A DNA stretch of 11,958 bases from CAZMVY01 sp964617875. GTDB lineage: Bacteria > Planctomycetota > Phycisphaerae > UBA1845 > PWPN01. A program made the translations under genes and the position numbers. Below the pieces are notes generated by a model. The model was not told the DNA's origin. It searched no databases and saw nothing but the letters and a program-made list of their open reading frames with translations. Numbering within the stretch: position 1 is the first letter of the stretch; every line of letters begins with the position of its first letter. Location: NCBI GenBank assembly GCA_964617875.1, contig CAZUAI010000122.1, positions 1-11,958 of the forward strand. Direction: 5' to 3'. Below are positions 1-7,292 of this stretch, piece after piece.

Positions 1-70
1 CTGAAGAACAGCCCCCGCGTTAACTGGTCAGGGGGCCGTGGGAATCAAGGCTAGGAACCGGCGAAACCGC

Positions 71-949
71 ATGACGAATCCATTCCGGGGCAGTATGGTC
101 GCGCTCGTCACGCCCTTCCGTGACGGCGCGGTGGACTGGGCGGCGCTCGATGCGATCGTGGATCTGCACGTCGAGGCCCAAACGGACGTGCTCGTGCCCT
201 GCGGCACCACGGGCGAGTCGCCCACGTTGACGCACGAGGAGCACGACCGCGTGAACGCGGCGGTGATCCGGCGCGTCAAGGGACGCATCCCCATCCTCGC
301 CGGCACCGGTTCGAACAGCACCGACGAGGCGATTCAGCTCACCCGCCACGCGCGAGAGGCCGGGGCCGCCGGATCGCTCCAGGTGGCGCCCTACTACAAC
401 AGGCCCACGCAGGAGGGGCTGTACCGGCACTTTGCGGCGATCGCCGAGGCCGCGGACATGCCGCACGTGCTGTACAACATCCCCGGCCGGTGCGGCGTGG
501 AAATCGGCATCGACACGATGGTCCGGCTGCGGACGGCGTACCCGAACATCGTGGCGGTCAAGCACGCGACGGGCTCGATGGACGGCGCCAGCGAACTGGC
601 GACGCGCAGCGATCTGGCCATCATCAGCGGCGACGACTCGATGACGCTGCCGCTGCTGTCGATCGGCGGCGTGGGCGTGATCAGCGTCCTGGCGAACATC
701 ATTCCGAAAGACGTCAAGGCCATGTGCGACGCGGCCCTTCGGGGCGACTGGGCGGCCGCAAGAACGTGGCATGCGAAGATGTTCAAGCTCGCGAAGGCGA
801 TGTTCGTCGAGACGAACCCGATCCCGATCAAAACGGCGATGGCCATCCTCGGTATGGTCCGCGAGGAGTTCCGCCTGCCGATGTGCCCGATGCAGCCGGC
901 GAACCGCGAGAAGCTGGTCGCGGCCATGAAGGAATACGGCCTCACGTAG
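71..949 (+). CDS. dapA: 4-hydroxy-tetrahydrodipicolinate synthase (DapA)
   Basis: This 292-residue protein matches the family's usual length. DapA condenses pyruvate with aspartate semialdehyde in the cytoplasm, the first committed step of diaminopimelate/lysine synthesis. Seen in the sequence: an N-terminal beta-strand reading MVALVTPF, the GTTGES pyruvate-binding loop (residues 45-50, Thr46-Thr47), PYYNRPTQEGLY (107-118), LYNIPGR with catalytic Tyr135 and Arg140, Schiff-base Lys164 in AVKHATG, and ISGDDS followed by a Gly-rich GGVGVISVLAN segment. The C-terminal NPIPIK...LG helix is also typical. The ATG at 71 is chosen because the family N-terminus starts there; a GTG at 38 would add 11 basic residues with no family match. 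A weak AGGAA lies at 53-57. No other lysine gene is adjacent. Other members of the superfamily (N-acetylneuraminate lyase, aldolases) are less likely given the full set of DapA motifs. Confidence 0.95.
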   Translation: MTNPFRGSMVALVTPFRDGAVDWAALDAIVDLHVEAQTDVLVPCGTTGESPTLTHEEHDRVNAAVIRRVKGRIPILAGTGSNSTDEAIQLTRHAREAGAAGSLQVAPYYNRPTQEGLYRHFAAIAEAADMPHVLYNIPGRCGVEIGIDTMVRLRTAYPNIVAVKHATGSMDGASELATRSDLAIISGDDSMTLPLLSIGGVGVISVLANIIPKDVKAMCDAALRGDWAAARTWHAKMFKLAKAMFVETNPIPIKTAMAILGMVREEFRLPMCPMQPANREKLVAAMKEYGLT

Positions 950-1004
950 GGCATGGTCGCCGGCCGCGAAGCGGGCAAGACCTGCCGTCGCGAGACATCG
1001 CCGT

Positions 1005-1061
1005 GAATGACGAATGACGAAGCCGCTCGGCCGAATCTCGCGAGCGAAGCCCGAATGACGA
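1005..1061. repeat. GAATGACGA short intergenic repeat tract
   Basis: Three copies of GAATGACGA are visible between dapA and the next gene. Two overlap in tandem (1005-1013 and 1012-1020) and the third is at 1053-1061. They are separated by about 30 nt containing TCTCGCGAGCGA. The tract has no coding signal and lies just before the palindrome at 1070-1121. Similar short GAATGACGA-type strings recur between genes in many planctomycete-like assemblies; that is recollection, not tested here. Confidence 0.55.
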
Positions 1062-1069
1062 GCGGGTAG

Positions 1070-1121
1070 GGTGGGCGGTTTTCCGAAACCGCGTACTCGC
1101 GGACTCGGAGGCTCGCCCACC
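1070..1121. repeat. Palindromic extragenic element, copy 1
   Basis: A nested inverted repeat. The outer arms GGTGGGCG (1070-1077) and CGCCCACC (1114-1121) are perfectly complementary. TCCGA (1082-1086) pairs with TCGGA (1105-1109). The core CCGCG (1089-1093) and CGCGG (1098-1102) closes on a TACT loop. It could fold into one long stem-loop in RNA or DNA. It sits 3' of dapA and ends 9 nt before the ATG at 1131. A related copy in inverted orientation is at 3114-3162 (38 of 49 positions identical by hand alignment), so it looks like a REP-like dispersed element. It could act as a transcription stop or mRNA stabiliser for dapA, but no T-tract follows. Confidence 0.7.
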
Positions 1122-1130
1122 TGCTGGACT

Positions 1131-2066
1131 ATGGAGTCACCGTCGCCAACACGTCCGCCGCCCGAGATCACCCGCGTCCCGCCGCCGGCGTCGCGGCCGC
1201 GTATGGAGATCGGGATTCTCGTGGGCGTGATCCTTTTTGCCGCCGTAATCGGGGCGATCATTGGCAGGGCCCGAGTGCTTGTGTTCGTCATCAGCGTTGG
1301 CGCCATATTCGTGGTCACCCTGCTGTTGACGATCGGCTTGGTTCATAGGGGCGCGAGGCGAGCGAGGAAGGCAATGCTGGAGAACTGTCCGGACCTGGAA
1401 TTCAGGCCGGACGTGGCGGCGATCGCCGCGTTGTGGAGAAAAGGCCGGGCGATCATGAGGCCCAAACGGGTGCGCGAGGCGTTGCAGTCTGCGGGCCTGC
1501 CCGATCCGCCCGGCGGGCGGATCGTGTGCGTGGGCCTGATCGACGTGCCGGAGGTCGGCGAGCGGCGGTTCGAGCCGTACATCATCCCTGCCGGCGAATT
1601 GGTGGGGCGGCAACTCCTTTACGTTCCTGCCGCGATGGCCGTCTTGAGCGTCTGGACGTTGCAGACTCTCGGCATCATCCCGAGCCGGGGTGTCAACCTG
1701 GGCAGCTTCGCGTGGATCCTGATAATGGCTGGGATCGTCGCGGGAACCTGGGTCTGGCGAACGGGCATTCGTCCGACGTACATTCGTGTGGCGCCGGGCA
1801 TCGTGCAGGTCATGGAGTACCGCCTGCTGCGGCGAAAGCCGGTCATTCGCAGCTACCCGATGGAGGCTGGGACGCTGGTACTGCTCTCGAGCCGGTCCGG
1901 CCGGCCGGGGTCGCCCGCAACGATGGTTCTGTCCTGCGGGGGCTCGAAGGACATCGTGCCGATCGGCCAGATGCGCAACAGGGCGGAAGCAATCGAACGG
2001 ATCTGGTGGGCGTTGCTGTCCACAGCGCCGATCCCCCGGATGGACGACGAGCACCTGGTCGGGTGA
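1131..2066 (+). CDS. Four-TM membrane protein, possible PH-like C-terminus
   Basis: I do not recognise this protein as a named family. From the ATG at 1131 it has 311 residues: a Pro/Ser-rich N-terminus (1-24), two adjacent hydrophobic helices (about 26-45 and 49-71), a soluble stretch (75-158), two further helices (about 161-183 and 191-210), and an approximately 85-residue C-terminal segment. That last segment starts TYIRVAPGIVQV and ends in an amphipathic helix (AEAIERIWWALL). The layout recalls bacterial PH-domain (bPH2/DUF304-like) membrane proteins, which is inference from pattern only. The start is uncertain: no Shine-Dalgarno precedes 1131, and the ATG at 1203, just before the first helix, is an alternative. 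Starting at GTG 1071 would translate the palindromic repeat and is unlikely. The gene ends 3 nt from the convergent isomerase gene. Confidence 0.75.
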   Translation: MESPSPTRPPPEITRVPPPASRPRMEIGILVGVILFAAVIGAIIGRARVLVFVISVGAIFVVTLLLTIGLVHRGARRARKAMLENCPDLEFRPDVAAIAALWRKGRAIMRPKRVREALQSAGLPDPPGGRIVCVGLIDVPEVGERRFEPYIIPAGELVGRQLLYVPAAMAVLSVWTLQTLGIIPSRGVNLGSFAWILIMAGIVAGTWVWRTGIRPTYIRVAPGIVQVMEYRLLRRKPVIRSYPMEAGTLVLLSSRSGRPGSPATMVLSCGGSKDIVPIGQMRNRAEAIERIWWALLSTAPIPRMDDEHLVG

Positions 2067-2069
2067 GGG

Positions 2070-2903
2070 CTACTCGAGCACCATTCCCACTTTGGCCGCG
2101 ATATCGCGAAGGGCCTTTGTGCCGACGGCGAAGAGGTCCGGTCCCGTGTGGCCGGAGAACTGGCCGGCGGCGCCGAGGTGCGGTTCGAGCGCGAGGAACC
2201 CGCTGTAGTCGTCCGCAACGGCGTCTCGAAGGATGCGCTCGATGTGCCCGTCGCCCTGGCCGACGGGGACGGCCTTGTCCCCCATGCCGTACTTCATGTC
2301 CTTCATGTGGAAGTAACCCACGTACGGCCGGAGCGGCAGCCAGCAGGTTTCATAGACGTTCTGCACGCCGGTGTGGACGAAATTCGCCGGGTCGAACGCC
2401 GCGGTGATCCGGTCCGGCGGCAGCAGCGCGAGCAGGTAAAGGCATCGCTCAGGTACGTCGCCGAAGATCGCGCTCTCGTTCTCGAGGGCAAGCGTGAGAT
2501 TGCGATTGGCGATGTAGTCACATTTCTGGGCGAGCCGTCGGAGGACCTCCTCCCGGTAGTCGGCGATGTTCTTCCCGTCCGGCGGGTAGTAGCTGAAAAT
2601 CCGGATATAGCGACACTCAAAAAACTCGGCGAGGTCTACGGCGCGTTTGAAGTCGTCGAAATGCCTGGTGTAGTCGTCGTCGATCTTGACCTTGCCGATC
2701 GGCGAGGCGATGCATGAGACCATGAGTCCGGCGTCGTCGAACCGCTTTTTCAGCTCGGTTCGCTGGGCGTCCGAGAGCTTCATGACGTTGGTTTCCCACG
2801 CCCCCCGCATCTCGACGAAGCGGATTCCGTTCTTCTTGAGCGTGTCGATCTGAAGCTGGGGATCCGGGCCGATCTCGTCGGCGAACGCACTGAGCTTGAC
2901 CAT
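2070..2903 (-). CDS. Sugar phosphate isomerase/epimerase (TIM barrel)
   Basis: A 277-residue protein of the xylose-isomerase-like/AP-endonuclease-2 TIM-barrel superfamily, whose members isomerise or epimerise sugars, inositols or keto-acids using a divalent metal. The N-terminus MVKLSAFADEIGPD is typical of the planctomycete/Verrucomicrobia group. Four expected metal ligands are visible at strand ends: Glu141 (LALENE), Asp171 (AAFDPANF), His199 (YFHMKD) and Glu240 (FLALEPH). YYPPDG (105-110) lies in a loop near the active site in relatives. No signal peptide is present, so it is cytoplasmic. The start at 2903 is supported by an AAAAGGAGTG Shine-Dalgarno at about 2911-2920; the frame is open upstream, but that part is repeat-derived. 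The substrate cannot be read from the sequence. It lies 262 nt downstream of the fucosidase stop and has its own promoter-like sequence. Confidence 0.88.
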   Translation of the reverse strand: MVKLSAFADEIGPDPQLQIDTLKKNGIRFVEMRGAWETNVMKLSDAQRTELKKRFDDAGLMVSCIASPIGKVKIDDDYTRHFDDFKRAVDLAEFFECRYIRIFSYYPPDGKNIADYREEVLRRLAQKCDYIANRNLTLALENESAIFGDVPERCLYLLALLPPDRITAAFDPANFVHTGVQNVYETCWLPLRPYVGYFHMKDMKYGMGDKAVPVGQGDGHIERILRDAVADDYSGFLALEPHLGAAGQFSGHTGPDLFAVGTKALRDIAAKVGMVLE

Positions 2904-2929
2904 CTGCGGACACTCCTTTTGACCGCGGG

Positions 2930-2958
2930 ATTCTAACGGACGGGGTTGTTGGCGACAA
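2930..2958 (-). promoter_or_regulatory. Putative sigma70-type promoter of the isomerase gene
   Basis: On the minus strand, TTGTCG (2958-2953) is followed after 17 nt by TAGAAT (2935-2930). The -10 matches TATAAT at five of six positions and the -35 matches TTGACA at four of six. It lies about 27 nt upstream of the start codon, with the Shine-Dalgarno between. The same TTGTC/TAGAAT pair occurs before the GT-C/TPR gene. Read by eye only. Confidence 0.5.
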
Positions 2959-2995
2959 GTTCCGGGGGAAGGCGTCCACTTCGCGATCTTCCCAC

Positions 2996-3110
2996 GACGA
3001 ACAACGGACAACTGACTGCGGAACGCGGACGGACCCGCCACTCGCCACGCGCCATTCGCAACCCCGCCCACGGAAATGACGGAACAACGACCCAACGGAC
3101 TGACAGACCA
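2996..3110. repeat. Degenerate direct-repeat tract
   Basis: This non-coding stretch is made of short, mutually similar words: ACAACGGACAACTGACTGCG near 3002-3021, CGCCACTCGCCACGCGCCATTCGC near 3036-3060 (a GCCACTCGCC/GCGCCATTCGC quasi-repeat), and CAACGGACTGACAGACC near 3093-3109. Translations of such tracts give the low-complexity SQLSVV- and EWRVA-like strings often seen as spurious ORFs in environmental genomes. I see no gene here. It separates the isomerase promoter from the palindrome after the fucosidase gene. Confidence 0.4.
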
Positions 3111-3113
3111 GGG

Positions 3114-3162
3114 GGTTGACGAACCTCCTTCGCCGCGAGTACGCGGTTCCGGAGAACGGCGC
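3114..3162. repeat. Palindromic extragenic element, copy 2 (inverted)
   Basis: The core CCGCG-AGTA-CGCGG (3133-3146) is the exact reverse complement of the core of copy 1. The flanks align over 49 nt without gaps (38 identical). CTCC (3125-3128) can pair with GGAG (3151-3154), but the outer 8-bp arms of copy 1 are not conserved. It begins within a few nucleotides of the fucosidase stop (3166-3168), on its downstream side, so it would form a hairpin at the 3' end of the fucosidase mRNA and may act as a terminator or 3' stabiliser. Confidence 0.65.
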
Positions 3163-3165
3163 CGG

Positions 3166-4524
3166 TTACTTCAGGAACAGTTCGACCACCGGCACGACGA
3201 CGTCCGGTTGACGCACGGGCAGGTCGAAGGTGAGAGTGTTCTGATCGCCCTGGGCCGACATCCAGGCGCCGCCCTCGCTGCGGCTGCACTTCACTTCGCT
3301 GGCGTCGTTGAGCAACTGGGCGTAGGCGACCTTCCCGGCGGCGCCGTCAAAATGCAGCTTGCCCATGGGCCAGACGAGCACGTGGAGGTAGAGCCGCCGG
3401 GCCTTCGGGTTGTACGTGAGAAGGCAGTTGTCGGGCTTCCGGAACTCGTCGGGGGCGGCGGTGCATCCGTAGATGGCGCGCCCATGCAGCCGCATCCAAT
3501 CGCCCATGGCCGCGAGCCGCTGCAGGGCGCGGTCGTCGAACGTGCCGCGTGCCGTCGGTCCGACGTTCAGGAGGAGGTTGCCGCCTTTGCTGACGGTCTC
3601 GATGAGCATGACGATGAGTTGCTGCGGGCTTTTCCATGTCGCTTCGTCGCGGTGGTAGCCCCAGGAGCCGCTGAACGTCTGGCAGGTTTCCCACGGGACG
3701 CGCTGGCCGTCCATGCTGACCCACGCGCGGGGCATGAACTGCTCGGGCGTGCGGAAGTCCCAGCCGTCGGGCCGGTCGAGCAGATCCAGCCGGTCATTGA
3801 TGAGGCAGTCGGGCTGCAACTCGCGGATGACCTTGAGCAACCGCTCGGACTGCCAGTCGTTGCGGCCCTTGCCGTCGGCGCCGGGGAACGAGAAGTCGGC
3901 GAAGAGGCAGTCGATCGGGCCGAACTGCGTGAGCAGCTCGCGGAGCTGGTTCTCCACGTAATCGACGTAGCGCTTCATGTCGCGGGACTTGTTCTTCTCG
4001 CGTTCTTCCTTGTTGTCGCGCATCGGGTGGCAGCTGTCGACGGTGTAGTCCGGGTGGTGCCAGTCGAGCAGGGAGTAGTAGAAACCGACGCGGAGCCCCT
4101 CGGCGCGGAAGGCCTCGACCATCGGCTTGAGCAGATCTTTGCCGTACGGCGTGTTGGTCGCCTTGTAGTCGGTGAAGCGGGAGTCCCAGAGGCAGAAGCC
4201 TTCGTGGTGCTTCGTGGTGATGACGAAGTAGCGCATGCCGGCGCGCTTCGCGGCCCGGGCCCATTCCTGCGGGTTGTAGAGGTCGGGGTCGAACCGTTCG
4301 AAGTACTTGCGGTACTCGGCATCGGGGATGCGTTCGTAGTTCTTGACCCACTCGTGGCGGGCGGCCATCGCGTAGGTGCCCCAGTGGATGAACATGCCGA
4401 ATCGCGCGTCCAGCCACCATTGCATTCGCTCGTCGGCAAGCTTCGGCGATGCCTTGGGGGGTTCGGCGACGAGGGCAGGAGCAATCGCACACAGGGTGGC
4501 CAAAGCGAAAAAGCGAGAAAGCAT
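3166..4524 (-). CDS. Exported alpha-L-fucosidase (GH29)
   Basis: A 452-residue glycoside hydrolase family 29 enzyme, which releases terminal L-fucose from glycans with retention. Residues 1-20 form a signal peptide (MLSRFFALATLCAIAPALVA, cleavage before EPPKAS), so it acts outside the cytoplasm. GH29 hallmarks seen: W-x-x-A-RFGMFIHWG (37-49), KHHEGFCLWDS (105-115), GFYYSLLDW (147-155), the catalytic-nucleophile strand with Asp210 in LFADFSF, PWETC...SWGY (278-290), NLLLNVGP (316-323) and a beta-rich C-terminal domain. The acid/base residue, which varies in the family, was not assigned. The ATG at 4524 is chosen for its signal peptide and AAAGGA Shine-Dalgarno at about 4531-4535; an upstream in-frame start would place 21 polar residues before the signal peptide. 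The stop of the upstream GT-C/TPR gene lies 11 nt away, so the two are probably one transcript. Confidence 0.93.
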   Translation of the reverse strand: MLSRFFALATLCAIAPALVAEPPKASPKLADERMQWWLDARFGMFIHWGTYAMAARHEWVKNYERIPDAEYRKYFERFDPDLYNPQEWARAAKRAGMRYFVITTKHHEGFCLWDSRFTDYKATNTPYGKDLLKPMVEAFRAEGLRVGFYYSLLDWHHPDYTVDSCHPMRDNKEEREKNKSRDMKRYVDYVENQLRELLTQFGPIDCLFADFSFPGADGKGRNDWQSERLLKVIRELQPDCLINDRLDLLDRPDGWDFRTPEQFMPRAWVSMDGQRVPWETCQTFSGSWGYHRDEATWKSPQQLIVMLIETVSKGGNLLLNVGPTARGTFDDRALQRLAAMGDWMRLHGRAIYGCTAAPDEFRKPDNCLLTYNPKARRLYLHVLVWPMGKLHFDGAAGKVAYAQLLNDASEVKCSRSEGGAWMSAQGDQNTLTFDLPVRQPDVVVPVVELFLK

Positions 4525-4535
4525 GGATCGTCCTT

Positions 4536-7286
4536 TCACGTCCCCGCCGGCTTCGTGGCGGGGTTGGGGACTTGCCTTGCCGGCCATGGGGCCGGCGCCG
4601 GTCGCGTCTGGCTCGCGACCCGCTGAGTCTGGGGCACGGTCGGACGCGTCGTCGGAGGCGGTGGCGGCACGGTTTCACCCGCTGCGAGCGGCGGCGGCAG
4701 GCGGTAGGGCCTGCTGATCTCGTACATCTTGATCTGGGTCTGCAGGCGGCCCGCGACGCCGGGGCTTCCGCGGGTCGAGAGTCGGGTGCCTTCCTGGGCG
4801 GCCTTGACGGCGTCCTCGAATCGGCCGGCTTCGGCATAGGCGGCGGCGATGACCTCCATCGCAGGGGCGTCAAGGATATTGTTGGCGGCGAGGGAGGCGC
4901 GGAGCTTCTCGGCCAGTTCGACGGCTGTTTTGGCGTTCCGCTGCGAGTCGATGGGGCTGGCCGCGAGCAAAAGCGTGTACTTCGTCCAGAGGCCGGCGCT
5001 GGTCGGGAACTCGCCAATGCCGGCCTGAATGGCCCCCATCGCGCCCACATAGTCGCGTCGTGCGATAGCGGCGTCCACGACGTTCAGGTAAGCCTTGCGG
5101 CGTTCCTGCGGGTTCTTCGCGCCGCCGAGATCGATGGCCGTGCCGGGGGGTGTGGATCCGGCCGCGGTCGCCGTGGTCGGCGTGGTTGCCGTGGGCTTCC
5201 GCGCCGGCAGTGTTTTGCGCATCTCGTCGGCCTGTGCGAGCTTCTCCCTGGCCTTGTCGGCCTGTCCGGTCTTCTCCAGAACATCGGCCCACTCCTGAAA
5301 GAGCCTGGGCCACTCCTGCCGCCAGACGTAGTAGGCGGGATCGACCTTGGCGGCTTCTTCATAAACGGCAAGGGCCTCGTTGAACTTCTTCTGATTGGTG
5401 AGGGTCTTTGCGAGCCGGATCCACAGATTCGCCAATCGCGGTTCGTACTTCACCGCGAGGCGGAAGAGCTTCTCGGCCGTGGCGAAGTCCCGCCGCATGG
5501 CGTAGATGTTCCCGAGGTTCGACGGGGCCTCCTGCCAGCCGGCGCCGCCGTCAATGATGGCCCGGAACTGCTCCTCGGCGCGGTCGTAGTCGGCGCGGGC
5601 CTCGTCCTTCTTGCCGGCCTTCTCAAGCTGCTGGGCACGGCGGGCGTAGAGCATGCCGAGGTTGATCCGGGCGCCCCAGGCGGTGGGCGTCCGGTAGATG
5701 GTGTCGGTCCAGAGCGTTTCTTCATTCCTGTAAACGCGGCAGCGGGCAAAGGTCTTGCCGCCGAGGGCGATCAGCAGGATGATCGCCAGGACGCCGCCGA
5801 CGGCCGTGGCCCCGTTCAATGCGGGGACGGCGACACCGCCGCCGGGCTTCGGGCGAAACAGGAGCGCGAGGCCGGCCGCGATAAGGCAGATCGGCCCGAG
5901 GCTGGCGAGGTACTGGAAGTGGTCCGCGACGAACGAGTACCGCATCGGGTACGTGTCGAAGAAGCCGAGCGCCGGCGTGAGCGTCATGGCGAAGAAGAAA
6001 CAGGCGATGAAGATTCCGCGGCCGTAGATGACGCTGAGGCCGATGACCACCACGCCCGCGGCGAGGACCGCCGCGATCGGCCAGAGGTTCACGGCGTTCG
6101 ACGGGTCGAGGACCGACGGCTTCGACGGATCCCGCGGCAGTCGTGATCCGTCAGGGGCCCGCCGGACCGACGGATCCTTCCACAGGGGATAGAAGAATGC
6201 CTGCGGATGCGGCACGATCAGCTTCTGAGCGTAGAAAAGCAGGGATCGGGACGCGATGATCGTCCGCTCCAGCGCGGTGAGGTCGTAGTCGGACCGGGCG
6301 CGGGCACGCTCCCGTTCCTGCTTGTCCACGACGCTCACGGCCGCGAGCCGGAAGGCCTTGCCGATCGGCATGGGCTCCCAGTAGCCCTCCTCCATCTTGT
6401 GGAACTCGTACCAACTGGTCAGCGAGGCCATGGCGAGGCCGAGCGCGAAGAAGGGCATCACGCCGATCACCACCGCCGGCCAGCGCATGCGGTCCTTGAT
6501 GAGCCATGCCGCGAGGATCGCCGCGACGGGGAGGCTGCACGTCACGGACTTGCTGAGGAGCGCGGCGACGAACGCGACGATCGCCAGCAGGTAGGCGGCG
6601 AGCGAGCCGCCGACGCCAAGCCACTTGCGCTCGGCGAACCAGAGGAAGCTCAGGAGCGAGACCATGTAGAAGAACCCGGAGAGGACGTTCTTCCGCTCCG
6701 TGATCCAGGCGACGGACTCGACGTGGACGGGGTGCAGCGCGAAGATCGCCGCGGCCAGCCACGCCCCGGGGACTTTCAGACGCAACAGGATCCGCCAGAC
6801 GAGTACGGCCGTGAAGGCGTGGAGCAGCACGTTGACGATGTGGTAACCGGTCGGGTTGAACCAGGCGGGCTTTTCGTCCCGCTCGGGATCGGGGGGATCG
6901 GCCTTCCGCTGGACCTCGTTCTTGCCGAGTTCGGGGTTCGGCGTGTGGCCCCAGAGGCGGTACTCGGCCCAGAACGTGGTAAAGACCATGGGATACCACT
7001 GCGGCGTCGACGTGGTGGTCCAGATTCGCTTGAGGCCGTCGTTCCGGACGATGATGTTGTTGTCAGTCAGGTAGAGGTACGAGTCGTCGTCCCAGATGAA
7101 GCCGGCGCGCATCGCCGGAATGTAGGCGATCGCGGTGGCGAGGATGAGAAGCAGGGCCCCCAGCCATCCGGGCCAGGCCATGCGGACGGCGGGGGTGGGA
7201 GGCGTCGCCGACGTTGCGGGCTGTTGCCCGAGAGCCGGCGTCATGGAAGGTATTCCCAAAGCCTCGGTAGTCTGGTCGGAGTTCAT
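4536..7286 (-). CDS. TMTC-like GT-C membrane protein with TPR repeats
   Basis: A 916-residue polytopic membrane protein. Residues about 40-510 carry some ten hydrophobic helices with motifs of the TMTC/DUF1736 group of GT-C glycosyltransferases: FIWDDDSYL (63-71, acidic first loop), HPVHVESVAWITERKN (185-200), and DHFQYLASLG (455-464, in the place of the family's Arg-Tyr-x-Tyr-Leu-Pro-Ser). W-TDTI...P then leads into TPR helices (about 535-690), a Thr/Pro linker (695-720), more TPR-like helices (725-850) and a Pro-rich tail (864-916). Eukaryotic TMTCs are protein O-mannosyltransferases; bacterial relatives are largely untested, so sugar and acceptor are unknown. It is probably lipid-linked-sugar dependent, acting at the outer face of the membrane. 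The start at 7286 has no Shine-Dalgarno but lies 6 nt after a TAGAAT box, suggesting leaderless initiation. The stop abuts the fucosidase Shine-Dalgarno. Confidence 0.88.
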   Translation of the reverse strand: MNSDQTTEALGIPSMTPALGQQPATSATPPTPAVRMAWPGWLGALLLILATAIAYIPAMRAGFIWDDDSYLYLTDNNIIVRNDGLKRIWTTTSTPQWYPMVFTTFWAEYRLWGHTPNPELGKNEVQRKADPPDPERDEKPAWFNPTGYHIVNVLLHAFTAVLVWRILLRLKVPGAWLAAAIFALHPVHVESVAWITERKNVLSGFFYMVSLLSFLWFAERKWLGVGGSLAAYLLAIVAFVAALLSKSVTCSLPVAAILAAWLIKDRMRWPAVVIGVMPFFALGLAMASLTSWYEFHKMEEGYWEPMPIGKAFRLAAVSVVDKQERERARARSDYDLTALERTIIASRSLLFYAQKLIVPHPQAFFYPLWKDPSVRRAPDGSRLPRDPSKPSVLDPSNAVNLWPIAAVLAAGVVVIGLSVIYGRGIFIACFFFAMTLTPALGFFDTYPMRYSFVADHFQYLASLGPICLIAAGLALLFRPKPGGGVAVPALNGATAVGGVLAIILLIALGGKTFARCRVYRNEETLWTDTIYRTPTAWGARINLGMLYARRAQQLEKAGKKDEARADYDRAEEQFRAIIDGGAGWQEAPSNLGNIYAMRRDFATAEKLFRLAVKYEPRLANLWIRLAKTLTNQKKFNEALAVYEEAAKVDPAYYVWRQEWPRLFQEWADVLEKTGQADKAREKLAQADEMRKTLPARKPTATTPTTATAAGSTPPGTAIDLGGAKNPQERRKAYLNVVDAAIARRDYVGAMGAIQAGIGEFPTSAGLWTKYTLLLAASPIDSQRNAKTAVELAEKLRASLAANNILDAPAMEVIAAAYAEAGRFEDAVKAAQEGTRLSTRGSPGVAGRLQTQIKMYEISRPYRLPPPLAAGETVPPPPPTTRPTVPQTQRVASQTRPAPAPWPARQVPNPATKPAGT

Positions 7287-7292
7287 GGCGAC

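Noticed and set aside
11..36. GCCCCC/GGGGGC inverted repeat before dapA
   Set aside because: Only 6 bp with a 14-nt loop and no T-tract; could end an upstream gene, but there is too little sequence to support a terminator or leader element.
1005..1061. Repeat cluster considered as a CRISPR array or plasmid iteron/origin
   Set aside because: Only three short units with irregular spacing, no AT-rich segment and no rep or cas gene nearby.
20..1318. Long minus-strand open frame opposite dapA
   Set aside because: Composition is Arg/His/Gly-rich without any motif and it lies opposite a gene with full DapA motifs; typical GC-rich antisense shadow.
1070..3162. Inverted palindromes considered as ends of a composite transposon around the membrane protein and isomerase
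   Set aside because: No transposase, no target-site duplication seen, and copy 2 sits exactly at a gene's 3' end like a REP element, so an extragenic palindrome is the simpler reading.
3076..6146. Long plus-strand open frames (516 and 565 codons) opposite the fucosidase and GT-C/TPR genes
   Set aside because: No recognisable domains, Val/Gly/Arg/Asp-rich, and both opposite strands hold clear family members with signal peptide and Shine-Dalgarno; antisense shadows.
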